The translations under genes were made by a program, and so were the position numbers. This document shows, piece by piece, positions 1-8,886 of a stretch of DNA of 64,000 nt (positions are counted from its first letter, which is position 1; every line of letters begins with the position of its first letter). The stretch spans positions 2,356,001-2,420,000 of the forward strand of contig OY759969.1 of NCBI GenBank assembly GCA_963662865.1, in the 5' to 3' direction. This stretch comes from JAJDYQ01 sp963662865. Lineage in GTDB: Bacteria > Pseudomonadota > Gammaproteobacteria > JAJDYQ01. The notes under the pieces were generated by a model. It was not told where the DNA came from. It made no database searches and was given only the letters and a program-made list of their open reading frames with translations.

Positions 1-983
1 ACATGTTTTCCGTCCAATCTGAAGGGAGAAATTTCGCTATCAAACCCATGAACTGCCCGTGTCATATACAGGTATTCAATCAGGGATTAAAAAGTTACCG
101 TGATTTACCGCTGCGACTTGCGGAATTCGGTTCATGTCACCGTAACGAGCTTTCAGGCGCGTTACACGGATTGATGCGTGTACGCGGCTTCACTCAGGAT
201 GACGCGCATATCTTTTGCACCGAAGAACAGATCCGGTCAGAGGTTTCCGATTTTATAGATCTTCTTCATGAAGTATATTTTGACTTTGGTTTTGAAAAAA
301 TAGTCTATCGGCTTTCCACTCGCCCGGAACAACGAGTAGGCAGTGATGAAAACTGGGACAAGGCGGAAAAGGCATTGGCGGATGCCATGGATAGCCACCA
401 TTTGCCTTGGGAAAAGCTGCCTGGAGAAGGTGCTTTCTATGGTCCAAAAATAGAATTTTCAATGAAAGATTGCATAGGTAGAATATGGCAATGTGGCACA
501 ATACAAGTGGATTTTTCGATGCCTGGCCGATTAGACGCGCACTATGTCGATGAGCATAGTGAAAAGCAGGTTCCTGTAATGTTGCACAGGGCAATTCTAG
601 GATCTTTTGAACGCTTCATAGGGATACTTATAGAAAACCATGCGGGTTCATTGCCTGTTTGGCTATCGCCTGTACAGGTGACCGTAATCAACATCACAGG
701 CAAGCATGAAGAGTATGCCGGACAGGTTCGAGATACGCTTGTTAAGCGTGGTATAAGAGCTGAAACCGATCTCAGAAATGAAAAGATTGGCTTAAAAATA
801 CGCGAGCTTAGTATGCAGCGTGTTCCCTTTCAACTGGTAGTGGGCGATAAAGAAATGAAAGAAGAGACCATATCTGTGCGCACACGAAATGGTAAAGATA
901 TGGGCAGTATGACTGTGAAGACTTTTATCGAAAGTCTCGTTCGGGAAATTGACAGCTATGGCCGCATCGGGCTGGAGGATTGA
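1..983 (+). CDS. thrS: Threonyl-tRNA synthetase, 3' part (5' end outside window)
   Basis: Cytoplasmic class II synthetase that charges tRNA-Thr. The frame is open through base 1, so only the C-terminal ~326 residues are present (family about 640). Visible are the zinc-site cysteine in KPMNCPCH, motif 2 (GSCHRNE, then LMRVRGFTQDD), motif 3 (VPVMLHRAILGSFERF) and, from about residue 220, the anticodon-binding domain (LSPVQVTVINI, DLRNEKIGLKIRE). The usual downstream partners infC, rpmI and rplT are missing; gmd starts 5 nt after the stop codon. This unusual junction could mean a rearranged or second thrS. Identity is certain from the motifs; the complete gene cannot be judged here. Confidence 0.96.
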   Translation, partial: MFSVQSEGRNFAIKPMNCPCHIQVFNQGLKSYRDLPLRLAEFGSCHRNELSGALHGLMRVRGFTQDDAHIFCTEEQIRSEVSDFIDLLHEVYFDFGFEKIVYRLSTRPEQRVGSDENWDKAEKALADAMDSHHLPWEKLPGEGAFYGPKIEFSMKDCIGRIWQCGTIQVDFSMPGRLDAHYVDEHSEKQVPVMLHRAILGSFERFIGILIENHAGSLPVWLSPVQVTVINITGKHEEYAGQVRDTLVKRGIRAETDLRNEKIGLKIRELSMQRVPFQLVVGDKEMKEETISVRTRNGKDMGSMTVKTFIESLVREIDSYGRIGLED

Positions 984-988
984 ATCTG

Positions 989-2113
989 ATGAAGAAAGCA
1001 TTAATTACAGGTATCACAGGCCAGGATGGCTCTTATCTTGCTGAGTTTCTGTTGGATAAGGGATATGAAGTGCATGGGATCAAGCGTCGTGCATCCTCTT
1101 TTAATACCCAGAGAATAGATCATCTTTATGAAGATTCGCATGTACAAAACCAGCGTCTTATTCTTCATCACGGAGATTTGACAGATAGTTCAGGTCTTAT
1201 TCACATTATTCAGCGAGTCAAGCCTGATGAGATATACAATCTGGCTTCTCAATCCCATGTGGCGGTGAGTTTTGAGTTGCCTGAGTACACGGCCGATGTT
1301 GTTGGTATTGGTGCCTTACGTGTCCTGGAGGCAATTCGTATTCTTGGACTGGAGAATAAGACACGCTATTACCAGGCATCAACATCAGAGCTTTATGGTC
1401 TGGTTCAGGAAATTCCACAGAAAGAAACCACTCCGTTTTACCCACGAAGCCCATATGCGGTTGCAAAACTATATGCCTACTGGATAACGATAAACTACAG
1501 GGAGGCCTATGGAATTTTTGCCTGCAACGGGATTTTATTTAACCATGAATCGCCAAGGCGCGGCGAAACATTCGTTACCCGAAAGATTACTCGTGGTTTA
1601 TCCCATATCGCACACGGTCTGGAAAAGTGTCTTTATGTAGGAAATATGGATACGCGAAGAGACTGGGGTCATGCCAGAGACTATGTGCGCATACAATGGA
1701 TGATGCTTCAACAGGATCAGCCGCAGGACCTTGTTATCGCTACGGGTAAGCAGATGGCTGTAAGGGATTTTATTCGCATGTCAGCCTCTGAGCTGGGCAT
1801 TATTTTGAGATTTGAGGGCGAAGGTCTGGACGAAATTGGTATTGTTGAACGTGTTACTGGAGATGATGCGCCCGCGCTATGTGCCGGAGATAAAATAGTA
1901 GCGGTTGATTCGCGTTATTTTCGTCTTACTGAAGTAGACACATTGCTTGGTGATCCCGCTAAAGCCAGAGATGAACTGGGCTGGGTCCCGGAAATTACCG
2001 TTGAAGAAATGTGCAGGGAGATGATGGCCGAGGATATTAAAGACGCCAGACGACATGCTTTTTTAAAAGAGCACGGCTATTTTCCTCAGCTTTCTGTAGT
2101 CGCTCGGGATTAG
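989..2113 (+). CDS. gmd: GDP-mannose 4,6-dehydratase
   Basis: Converts GDP-D-mannose to GDP-4-keto-6-deoxy-D-mannose, the first step to GDP-L-fucose and related deoxyhexoses for surface polysaccharide. Short-chain dehydrogenase fold: N-terminal NADP site GITGQDGSYLAEFLL, catalytic STSELYG and YPRSPYAVAKLYAYW (Tyr-x3-Lys), then NHESPRRGETFVTRKITR. At 374 residues it matches the usual length. An in-frame TTG at 980 exists, but the ATG at 989 gives the conserved N-terminus. It lies 5 nt after thrS and 9 nt before fcl, so these two form a nucleotide-sugar pair, probably co-transcribed with thrS. No glycosyltransferase is adjacent within the window. Confidence 0.97.
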   Translation: MKKALITGITGQDGSYLAEFLLDKGYEVHGIKRRASSFNTQRIDHLYEDSHVQNQRLILHHGDLTDSSGLIHIIQRVKPDEIYNLASQSHVAVSFELPEYTADVVGIGALRVLEAIRILGLENKTRYYQASTSELYGLVQEIPQKETTPFYPRSPYAVAKLYAYWITINYREAYGIFACNGILFNHESPRRGETFVTRKITRGLSHIAHGLEKCLYVGNMDTRRDWGHARDYVRIQWMMLQQDQPQDLVIATGKQMAVRDFIRMSASELGIILRFEGEGLDEIGIVERVTGDDAPALCAGDKIVAVDSRYFRLTEVDTLLGDPAKARDELGWVPEITVEEMCREMMAEDIKDARRHAFLKEHGYFPQLSVVARD

Positions 2114-2122
2114 CTATCTGCC

Positions 2123-3091
2123 ATGATGGATAAAACTTTTTTTGTTGCCGGGCATCGAGGAATGGCGGGAAGCGCGATTGTCAGGCAATTGAAAAATAGA
2201 GGATATAAAAACATTCTCACGGTCTCGCGTCAGGAATGTGACCTGACCAAACAGGAAGAGGTATCGGTTTTTTTTCAGAAACATGAGATTGATACCGTCT
2301 ATCTGGCTGCTGCAAAAGTAGGTGGTATACATGCAAATAACACTTATCCTGCCGAATTTATTTATCAGAACCTGATGATTGAAGCAAACATTATACATGC
2401 CGCGCATTATAACGACGTGAATAATGTTCTTTTTCTGGGTTCCTCATGTGTTTATCCGTGTTGCGCCGAACAACCAATGCGTGAAGATGCGTTACTGGCC
2501 GGTTTGTTGGAGCCAACCAATGAGCCATATGCCATTGCAAAAATTGCAGGCATTAAATTATGCGAAAGCTACAGTCGTCAATATGCACGTAACTATCGTA
2601 GTATAATGCCGGCCAATCTCTATGGGCCTTATGATAATTTTCATCCGGAAAACTCCCATGTAATACCCGCGTTATTAAGACGATTTCATGAAGCCGTAGT
2701 TAAGGAGTACCGTGAAATCGTCATCTGGGGGAGTGGCAAGCCCATGCGGGAATTTTTACATGTAGATGACATGGCAGCGGCAGGTATATTTGTCATGGAG
2801 CTTGACTCAGAAATGTACAAAGCGAATACGCAGCCAATGGTCTCCCATATTAATGCTGGTAGCGGAGTTGACTGTACAATAAAAGAACTGGCCGGGATTA
2901 TTGCAAAAGTGACCGGGTTTGATGGATTACTGATTTTTGACGATAGCAAACCTGACGGAGCACCTCGGAAATTAATGGATGTATCCAAGTTAAGATCATT
3001 AGGCTGGCGGCCATCCATTTCATTAGAGGATGGCTTAAAACAAACCTATCAATGGTATCTGTCCAATTTAGAGGAACTCAGGGTTTCCTGA
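2123..3091 (+). CDS. fcl: GDP-L-fucose synthase
   Basis: Epimerase/reductase that converts the Gmd product to GDP-L-fucose with NADPH. Visible: N-terminal Rossmann motif VAGHRGMAGSAIVRQL, the family signature AAKVGGIHANNTYPAEFI, SSCVYP, the catalytic Tyr-x3-Lys in EPYAIAKIAGIKL, and NLYGPYDNFHPENSHVIPAL. It has 322 residues, the normal length. Two ATG codons (2123, 2126) are possible starts. It follows gmd by 9 nt. Base composition of the gmd/fcl pair looks somewhat more AT-rich than tatABC downstream, as often seen for polysaccharide genes, but I did not compute it. Confidence 0.96.
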   Translation: MMDKTFFVAGHRGMAGSAIVRQLKNRGYKNILTVSRQECDLTKQEEVSVFFQKHEIDTVYLAAAKVGGIHANNTYPAEFIYQNLMIEANIIHAAHYNDVNNVLFLGSSCVYPCCAEQPMREDALLAGLLEPTNEPYAIAKIAGIKLCESYSRQYARNYRSIMPANLYGPYDNFHPENSHVIPALLRRFHEAVVKEYREIVIWGSGKPMREFLHVDDMAAAGIFVMELDSEMYKANTQPMVSHINAGSGVDCTIKELAGIIAKVTGFDGLLIFDDSKPDGAPRKLMDVSKLRSLGWRPSISLEDGLKQTYQWYLSNLEELRVS

Positions 3092-3137
3092 GATACTAAA
3101 AATGACGATCACGTTCATGATGTTTGTGGAATAGCGA

Positions 3138-3962
3138 TCAGGCGTTTTTTCTGACCATATACGTATAATAGTTACACGAGGCAAAAAACGTATCATCTTC
3201 CCTCATGTGATTCAACATCATAAGCCAGTTATCAACGTCTTGCCGTGTCATCAATCCTCCGGCGGGGACAAAGGGCGCATAGGTTTCAGCAAAAGACATG
3301 AAGTAGCTGGTTCCGCCGATTTCCGAAACTACATCCGCCATGGCTTCGGTAATTTCAAAACCCTGCTCAGGCAGTATGCGAATCAGATCTCTCATGATGG
3401 CCGGACTGCTGAATGCAGCGGTTGCCAGCGCATGGTCCATCATACGGCCGAATTCGTGGTCAGGAACGGCATAGGTCAGCGATGTATAATCGCCATCGAA
3501 TACAACCAGTGTGCCGCCATCGTGCAATACACGTGACAGCTCCCGAATTACGGATACAGGGTCCGTCACGTGACTGATCAGCGTGTGCGCGATGGCGATA
3601 TCAAAGGTGTTGTCTGCAAAATCGAGCCGGTGAGCATCACAAACCTGAAACTTGATGCGTCCGTCAACTTTTTCCCGGGCGGCAAAGTCCCTTGCCGCCT
3701 CAATAAACACAGGGCTTTGATCGACCCCGGTTATTCTCCCGGAAAAGTTCTGCTTTTTTGCCAGCGCCCGGGCCACCGCCCCTGTGCCGCATCCCGCCTC
3801 CAGTACCGATGCCGATTCTGAGAAGTCCAGCTTTTCCGCGTACTGGTGGAACAGGCGGGTAAAGGCCTCATCCCGTGCACGACCTTCCAGGCGATTTATG
3901 ATTCGCCCGCTTGTCTCGTCATCCAGTTCATAGGAAATCCGGTGCGGGTCCTGTGTACCCAT
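3138..3962 (-). CDS. Class I SAM-dependent methyltransferase
   Basis: A 274-residue methyltransferase of the Methyltransf_25/UbiE-like type. The SAM-binding motif I VLEAGCGTGAVARAL, the acidic end of strand 2 (GVDQSPVF) and motif IV region (FDIAIAHTLISHVTDP) are all present. The start at 3962 was chosen because GGAGGG lies 7 nt upstream; the frame is open further to 4037 without a comparable ribosome binding site. The gene is convergent with fcl and divergent from tatA. The substrate cannot be told from sequence; small molecule or lipid methylation is possible. Confidence 0.85.
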   Translation of the reverse strand: MGTQDPHRISYELDDETSGRIINRLEGRARDEAFTRLFHQYAEKLDFSESASVLEAGCGTGAVARALAKKQNFSGRITGVDQSPVFIEAARDFAAREKVDGRIKFQVCDAHRLDFADNTFDIAIAHTLISHVTDPVSVIRELSRVLHDGGTLVVFDGDYTSLTYAVPDHEFGRMMDHALATAAFSSPAIMRDLIRILPEQGFEITEAMADVVSEIGGTSYFMSFAETYAPFVPAGGLMTRQDVDNWLMMLNHMREDDTFFASCNYYTYMVRKNA

Positions 3963-4130
3963 AGTGTTCCCTCCGTTACGCCCGTTCATGGTATCGCAGT
4001 TTTCGTCCAATTCCAGCCTTAATACCGTCGCTTTCACCGCAAGGCCCTGGCTTATTTCGACGAATTGCCGCTTTACGGTGCCATCATTCTGATATTATGC
4101 GCAAACAGCCATTGTTTAGGAGAGATGAAG

Positions 4131-4364
4131 ATGGGTTTTAGTGGCATTGGTCCCGGTTCAATCATTTTGATTCTGCTGATTGTAATTCTGCTGTTTGGTA
4201 CGAAAAAATTACGCAACATCGGCACGGACCTGGGTGGAGCAATCAAAAACTTCAAGAAGTCGCTGAAAGAAGGTGAAGACCAGCCCTCAACGGATTCCCT
4301 TGAAAGCATGGCGGACAGCAAGTTCGACGAGGAAAAGGCGACTGAAAAGAAAGAACAGGCTTAG
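4131..4364 (+). CDS. tatA: Twin-arginine translocase subunit TatA
   Basis: Pore-forming component of the Tat export system in the inner membrane. The 77-residue protein has the N-terminal membrane helix (GPGSIILILLIVILLFGTKK), the conserved FGTKKLRNIG hinge, an amphipathic helix (DLGGAIKNFKKSLKEG) and an acidic tail. The start at 4131 fits AGGAG at 4118-4122, 8 nt upstream; another ATG at 4125 is too close to that site. tatB follows 66 nt downstream and tatC overlaps tatB, so this is a tatABC operon. Confidence 0.95.
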   Translation: MGFSGIGPGSIILILLIVILLFGTKKLRNIGTDLGGAIKNFKKSLKEGEDQPSTDSLESMADSKFDEEKATEKKEQA

Positions 4365-4430
4365 TCCCTTCAGGCTGCGCGCGGCCTTGCCTATACGGCA
4401 GCGTTTCGGCTTCGTGAGTTAATTCTACCC

Positions 4431-4811
4431 ATGTTTGATTTCGGTTTTTGGGAGATCATCATGATCCTGCTGGTCGGTCTGGTTGTGATCGGTCCGGAGC
4501 GCCTGCCCGGTTTCGCCCGCACGGTCGGCCTGTGGGTCGGCAAGGTCAGGCGTTTTGTCACCCACGCGAAATCTGAGATCAACAAAGAATTGGCGGCTGA
4601 AGAACTGAAAAAGGTTCTCGACAAACAAGATGCCATGGACGATGTTTACGAAATTATTGAAGAGACCCAAAAAGCGGTCGGCGAAGTCAAACAGAGCTTG
4701 AATAATGGCATCAAAACCGATACCCCGCCGGAGACCGGCAACAACACATCCGATAGCAGGGCCGAGCAACCCACTCAAAAACCTGCTTCCCGGGAGCATA
4801 TTGAGCCGTGA
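4431..4811 (+). CDS. tatB: Twin-arginine translocase subunit TatB
   Basis: Receptor component that works with TatC in recognising twin-arginine signal peptides. It opens with MFDFGFWEIIMILLVGLVV, the typical TatB start, followed by GPERLPGFARTVGLWVGKVR, a long amphipathic helix (to about residue 85) and a disordered tail rich in Thr, Asn and Pro. It has 126 residues. Its stop codon overlaps the GTG start of tatC (GTGA), which indicates translational coupling. Confidence 0.95.
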   Translation: MFDFGFWEIIMILLVGLVVIGPERLPGFARTVGLWVGKVRRFVTHAKSEINKELAAEELKKVLDKQDAMDDVYEIIEETQKAVGEVKQSLNNGIKTDTPPETGNNTSDSRAEQPTQKPASREHIEP

Positions 4812-5860
4812 GCCAGTCTGAGGACGGCCCCGAGCTGCCGGATACCGAAGCCGGATTCATCTCGCACCTGATCGAGCTGCGTGACCGCCTGCTGCACATC
4901 GTAATCCTCCTGGCGTTGTTTTTTGCGGCGATATTCCCCTTTGCCAATGACGTTTACAATCTTCTGGCGACGCCTTTGCTGGCACATATGCCGCAGGGCT
5001 CCAGCATGATTGCCGTTGAGGTCGTGTCGCCCTTTCTTACGCCGTTGAAAATGGCCATGTATGCCTCGCTGATGCTGGGCATGCCCTATCTGCTTTACCA
5101 GATATGGGCCTTTGTGGCACCCGGCCTGTACCATAATGAAAAACGTCTGGCTGTCCCGTTACTCATCTCCAGCGTCATATTGTTTTATGCTGGCGTGGCT
5201 TTCGCCTATTTTGTTGTCTTCCCTCTGGTATTTAGCTTCCTGGTCAGCGTTGCCCCAGAGGGTGTCGCCGTTATGACCGATATTAACAAGTACCTCGATT
5301 TTGTCCTGGCGCTGTTTTTAGCCTTCGGGCTGGCGTTCGAGGTGCCGATAGCAACCATTATTTTAATTGCCATGGGCATTACAACGGCTGAATCACTCAC
5401 TAAAAAGCGTCCTTATATCATTGTCGGCGCCTTTGTCGTCGGGATGCTGCTAACGCCGCCGGATATTATCTCACAGATCATGCTCGCATTGCCGATGTGG
5501 CTGTTATTTGAAGCCGGTATCATCATGTCGCATATTCTGATCAAGCCCAAAGGTGATGACGATGACAATGAGCAATACCTGGCAGATGCCGATGAAGGCG
5601 GCAGCGCCTCTCACGGCACGGCCCAACCTGCCGCCGTAGCTACCGGCGCCACAGCAACGGCCGAAGCCGATGAAAAACCCGCCGAAGCAACTAAACCAAG
5701 GGACTACAGCGTCGCCGCATATCCGGATGATTACAAGCCGCTGTCTTGGGAGGAGATGGAAGAAGAGCTCGACAGGGCTTCCGAATGGGACGGTGACAAT
5801 GAAGATGAAGAGGACAATTCCCCCGGAATGGGACCTGATAGCAACCGGCCCGGAAATTAA
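4808..5860 (+). CDS. tatC: Twin-arginine translocase subunit TatC with long acidic C-terminal tail
   Basis: Polytopic inner-membrane core of the Tat receptor. Six membrane helices are visible in residues ~20-245 with the signatures FISHLIELRDRLL, FVAPGLYHNEK and LLTPPDIISQIMLALPMW. The GTG start overlaps the tatB stop by 4 nt. The protein is 350 residues, against about 250-260 in most families. The extra ~100 residues are cytoplasmic, start with a KGDDDDNEQY stretch, run through an Ala/Thr-rich linker and end in an Asp/Glu-rich segment (WEEMEEELDRASEWDGDNED). Such tails occur in some gammaproteobacterial TatC proteins; their job is unknown to me. Confidence 0.95.
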   Translation: MSQSEDGPELPDTEAGFISHLIELRDRLLHIVILLALFFAAIFPFANDVYNLLATPLLAHMPQGSSMIAVEVVSPFLTPLKMAMYASLMLGMPYLLYQIWAFVAPGLYHNEKRLAVPLLISSVILFYAGVAFAYFVVFPLVFSFLVSVAPEGVAVMTDINKYLDFVLALFLAFGLAFEVPIATIILIAMGITTAESLTKKRPYIIVGAFVVGMLLTPPDIISQIMLALPMWLLFEAGIIMSHILIKPKGDDDDNEQYLADADEGGSASHGTAQPAAVATGATATAEADEKPAEATKPRDYSVAAYPDDYKPLSWEEMEEELDRASEWDGDNEDEEDNSPGMGPDSNRPGN

Positions 5861-5927
5861 TTGTCCGAGAGTTTGGGTGATATAAGGAAGCCCCCGTTGA
5901 AAATGTGCCGAAATCCCACGGAAACCG

Positions 5928-7865
5928 ATGATGATAGCCATGGTGACTGCAAAAATGACGATGATGACAACTAAATCCAGCCGTAATCTCGTTGCTTTCC
6001 TGCTACCGATCTTGCTCGCATTTTCAGCAAATGCCTGCGCAAATGCTACAGCGCCGTCTGTCAACCAGCTACGCAATCACCCTTCGCCATATCTCGCCCT
6101 GCACGGCAACGATCCCGTCGCCTGGCAGGACTGGTCTGAAAAGGCAGTCCAACGCGCCAGGCAGGAAAACAAACTGATCTTTATTTCCAGCGGCTACTTT
6201 TCCTGTCATTGGTGTCACGTCATGCAGCGCGAAAGCTTTTCCGACGCAACCGTGGCCGAGCAACTGGGCAGTTTGGTTGTCGCTGTAAAAATCGACCGCG
6301 AATTACAGCCTGCTCTTGATGCCTGGCTGATCGACTTTACCGAGCGCACGGCAGGACAGGCCGGTTGGCCCCTGAACGTCTTTCTCACCCCCGATGGCTA
6401 CCCGTTGATCGGCATGACCTATCTGCCCAAAGAGAATTTTCTCAACGTTATTGGTCGGCTCCGGCAGCACTGGGTTGAGGAAGAAAGCGGGCTGCGGGAG
6501 ATTGCACTAAACGCCTTCAACGCCATGAAGCCTGAGCGACAAACCTATTCAACGCGCCTGCCGCAAATCGGAATGGACGAACCTTTGGTGAAGGCGCAGA
6601 TACAGCAGGCCCTCACCCAGGCGGACAGTATCTCAGGCGGATTTGGCGATCAGAACAAGTTTCCCATGTCTCCGATCCTGCTCTCCCTGCTGGAAAGCCA
6701 GTGGCGCTTCCCCAATGAGGCGCTGGCCGACTTTTTAACATTGACACTGGATCAGATGGCGGACCTTGGGCTGCGTGATCACATCGGTGGCGGCTTCTAC
6801 CGCTATACCATTGACCCGGCATGGGACATACCGCACTTCGAGAAAATGCTGTATGACAATGCCATGCTGGTCAAGGTCTATCTACGGGCAGCCGCTATCC
6901 TGAATCAGCCTCATTACCGTGACATAGCCTATGACACACTGGACTTTCTGATTCGTGAAATGCAGGCCGGTAACGGCGGCTTCCATGCCAGTCTTTCCGC
7001 AGTTGATGACAAAGACATTGAGGGAGGGTATTACCTGTGGCAGCTCAGTGAGCTTGAAACCCTGCTGACTGCAGACGAGTTTACCGTCGCCGAACTGATC
7101 TGGGGGGCACGGGGAGCGCCCTACCTTGAGGCGGGCCACCATTTAAAACAGGTCGCCAGCCCCACAGAGGTTGCAGCAAGTATCCGGCTGCAACCCGCCG
7201 AAGTGAAAAAACGACTGGCATCTGCCAGGAAAAAGCTGTTTGAAGCCCGGCAGAATCGCATACTGCCGGTTGACAGCAAGGTGCTGGCAGCCTGGAACGG
7301 CCTGCTACTGGAAAGCCTGAGCATGGCAGCCGAGGGCAATAACCGGTATCGCCCGTATGCCGAAAGGCTTTATCAATTACTCGCTCGCCAGCTATGGGAT
7401 GGCACTCAGTTACGGCGTTTTATGTATGACGGCAAACCGGCCGGTCGGGTCAGCCTGGAAGACTATGCCTACGTCTCCGCCGGCATGGCGGCCTGGGCGG
7501 AGACCTCCGGGGATGACACAGCCCGGGAAACAGCAAACCGGATCGCTTCAGCGGCATTGAAACGGTTCCATAATCGGCATGGCTGGCAGCCGTCCGAGAA
7601 ACTGATAATTCCCTACGACGCCCGGGAGCTGATACTGGCAGAAGGCACCATGCCTTCCCCATCGGCCACCTTGCTGCGTACTTTAATCCGCATTGCGCGA
7701 CACCATAAAGACGGGGAACAAATCTCCGGTCTGGCCGCAATGATGGATATTGAAAACAGCGCCTTGTTTACCGCTCCGCTGTGGTATGGCAGTCATCTCA
7801 ATCTGATATCTGAAACGATTGAGGCCATGCATCCACAGCTTCACCCTGATAATCGTCCATTCTAA
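5928..7865 (+). CDS. Secreted thioredoxin-like protein of the DUF255 (YyaL/SPATA20) family
   Basis: A 645-residue protein with a signal peptide (hydrophobic LVAFLLPILLAFSANACANA, residues ~22-42), so probably periplasmic. Residues ~48-190 form the thioredoxin-like DUF255 domain: NHPSPYLALHGNDPVAWQDW and the SCHWCHVM active-site motif with both cysteines. The rest is the (alpha/alpha)6 glycosidase-like part, with GGFYRYTIDPAWDIPHFEKM and LAAWNGLLLESL. The exact function of the family is not settled. The start was taken at 5928; downstream ATGs (e.g. 5940, 5955) would also keep the signal peptide. It lies 67 nt after tatC but has no clear twin-arginine motif, so Sec export is more likely. Confidence 0.85.
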   Translation: MMIAMVTAKMTMMTTKSSRNLVAFLLPILLAFSANACANATAPSVNQLRNHPSPYLALHGNDPVAWQDWSEKAVQRARQENKLIFISSGYFSCHWCHVMQRESFSDATVAEQLGSLVVAVKIDRELQPALDAWLIDFTERTAGQAGWPLNVFLTPDGYPLIGMTYLPKENFLNVIGRLRQHWVEEESGLREIALNAFNAMKPERQTYSTRLPQIGMDEPLVKAQIQQALTQADSISGGFGDQNKFPMSPILLSLLESQWRFPNEALADFLTLTLDQMADLGLRDHIGGGFYRYTIDPAWDIPHFEKMLYDNAMLVKVYLRAAAILNQPHYRDIAYDTLDFLIREMQAGNGGFHASLSAVDDKDIEGGYYLWQLSELETLLTADEFTVAELIWGARGAPYLEAGHHLKQVASPTEVAASIRLQPAEVKKRLASARKKLFEARQNRILPVDSKVLAAWNGLLLESLSMAAEGNNRYRPYAERLYQLLARQLWDGTQLRRFMYDGKPAGRVSLEDYAYVSAGMAAWAETSGDDTARETANRIASAALKRFHNRHGWQPSEKLIIPYDARELILAEGTMPSPSATLLRTLIRIARHHKDGEQISGLAAMMDIENSALFTAPLWYGSHLNLISETIEAMHPQLHPDNRPF

Positions 7866-7895
7866 TTTTCGCCATGCGGATAACTGATTCAGGAT

Positions 7896-8810
7896 ATGGC
7901 CAATCTCCCGACAGTCAAACAGCTCCGCTACCTGATAGCCCTGGAAAAGCACGGCCATTTTGGCAAAGCCGCCGAAGCCTGTTACGTCAGCCAGTCCGCT
8001 TTCAGCGTCGCCATTCAGGCGCTTGAGTCCATCCTCGATGTAAAGCTGGTTGACAGAACCAACCGTTCGGTAATATTCACCACGATAGGCCGGCAGATTA
8101 CCGCCCAGGCGCGCTTATGTCTGTTTGATCTGGAAGGTCTGGTCGATATTGTGAAGGAACAGCGCGAGCCGTTATCCGGCGAACTGCGCTTTGGGGTCAT
8201 ACCCACCATTGCACCTTTTATGCTGCCTGAAATTCTACCGGGTATCCGAAGGCAATTCCCCAGACTGGACCTCTATATCCGTGAGAATCAGACCCAACTG
8301 CTTTACGAGGAACTCATGCGCGGCGGCCTTGATCTCATTCTGATTGCCTTGCCCTATGAACTGAAAAACATCCGCACCATGTCATTGCTTGAGGATCGGT
8401 TTCTGCTTGCGGCTCATAAGAAAACCCGATTACTGGATGGCCCCGGCGACTTCCGGGTCAACAGGATCGGGAAGGGAGATATACTGCTACTCGAAGAAGG
8501 ACATTGTTTAAGAGATCACATCCTTTCCGCGCTGCATCTTCATAACCGGGACAAACTGAATAAATTTGCAGCCACCAGCCTGCATACACTCATCCAGATG
8601 GTCGATAGTGATCTGGGCATCAGTTTTGTGCCTGAAATGGCGCAAAACTCCTCTCTTATCAGGGGCACCAATGTTGCGCTTTATCCGATGAGCGAAACCT
8701 ACGTGCGTAAAATTGCCCTCGCCTGGCGTGTCAGCAGTGCCCGGAGCGATGAGTTTACCCGTCTGGGCGAGTTCATGGGGGACAAAATGCTCAATCAACC
8801 CGTCAACTGA
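7896..8810 (+). CDS. LysR-family regulator, OxyR-like, one redox cysteine only
   Basis: A 304-residue LysR-type regulator. N-terminal winged helix: LPTVKQLRYLIALEKHGHFG and ACYVSQSAFSVAIQALE. The effector domain tracks OxyR closely (GVIPTIAPFMLPEILP, LLEEGHCLRDH, ATSLHTLIQMV). The peroxide-sensing Cys199 of E. coli OxyR corresponds to Cys204 here, but the resolving Cys208 position is Leu213, and no cysteine lies nearby. It therefore either senses peroxide without the classical disulfide or responds to another signal. It follows the DUF255 gene by 30 nt on the same strand and is convergent with glyQ. No catalase or peroxiredoxin gene is adjacent. Confidence 0.85.
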   Translation: MANLPTVKQLRYLIALEKHGHFGKAAEACYVSQSAFSVAIQALESILDVKLVDRTNRSVIFTTIGRQITAQARLCLFDLEGLVDIVKEQREPLSGELRFGVIPTIAPFMLPEILPGIRRQFPRLDLYIRENQTQLLYEELMRGGLDLILIALPYELKNIRTMSLLEDRFLLAAHKKTRLLDGPGDFRVNRIGKGDILLLEEGHCLRDHILSALHLHNRDKLNKFAATSLHTLIQMVDSDLGISFVPEMAQNSSLIRGTNVALYPMSETYVRKIALAWRVSSARSDEFTRLGEFMGDKMLNQPVN

Positions 8811-8886
8811 ACGGGCCATTCCGGTTTGCTTCAGGTGACCGGCCGGTAGGATCCTTATATCGCTGGCATCCCGGAACGGGGCCGGA

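Noticed and set aside
3207..3536. Plus-strand ORF within the methyltransferase region
   Set aside because: Antisense to a gene with clear SAM-binding motifs and a good ribosome site.
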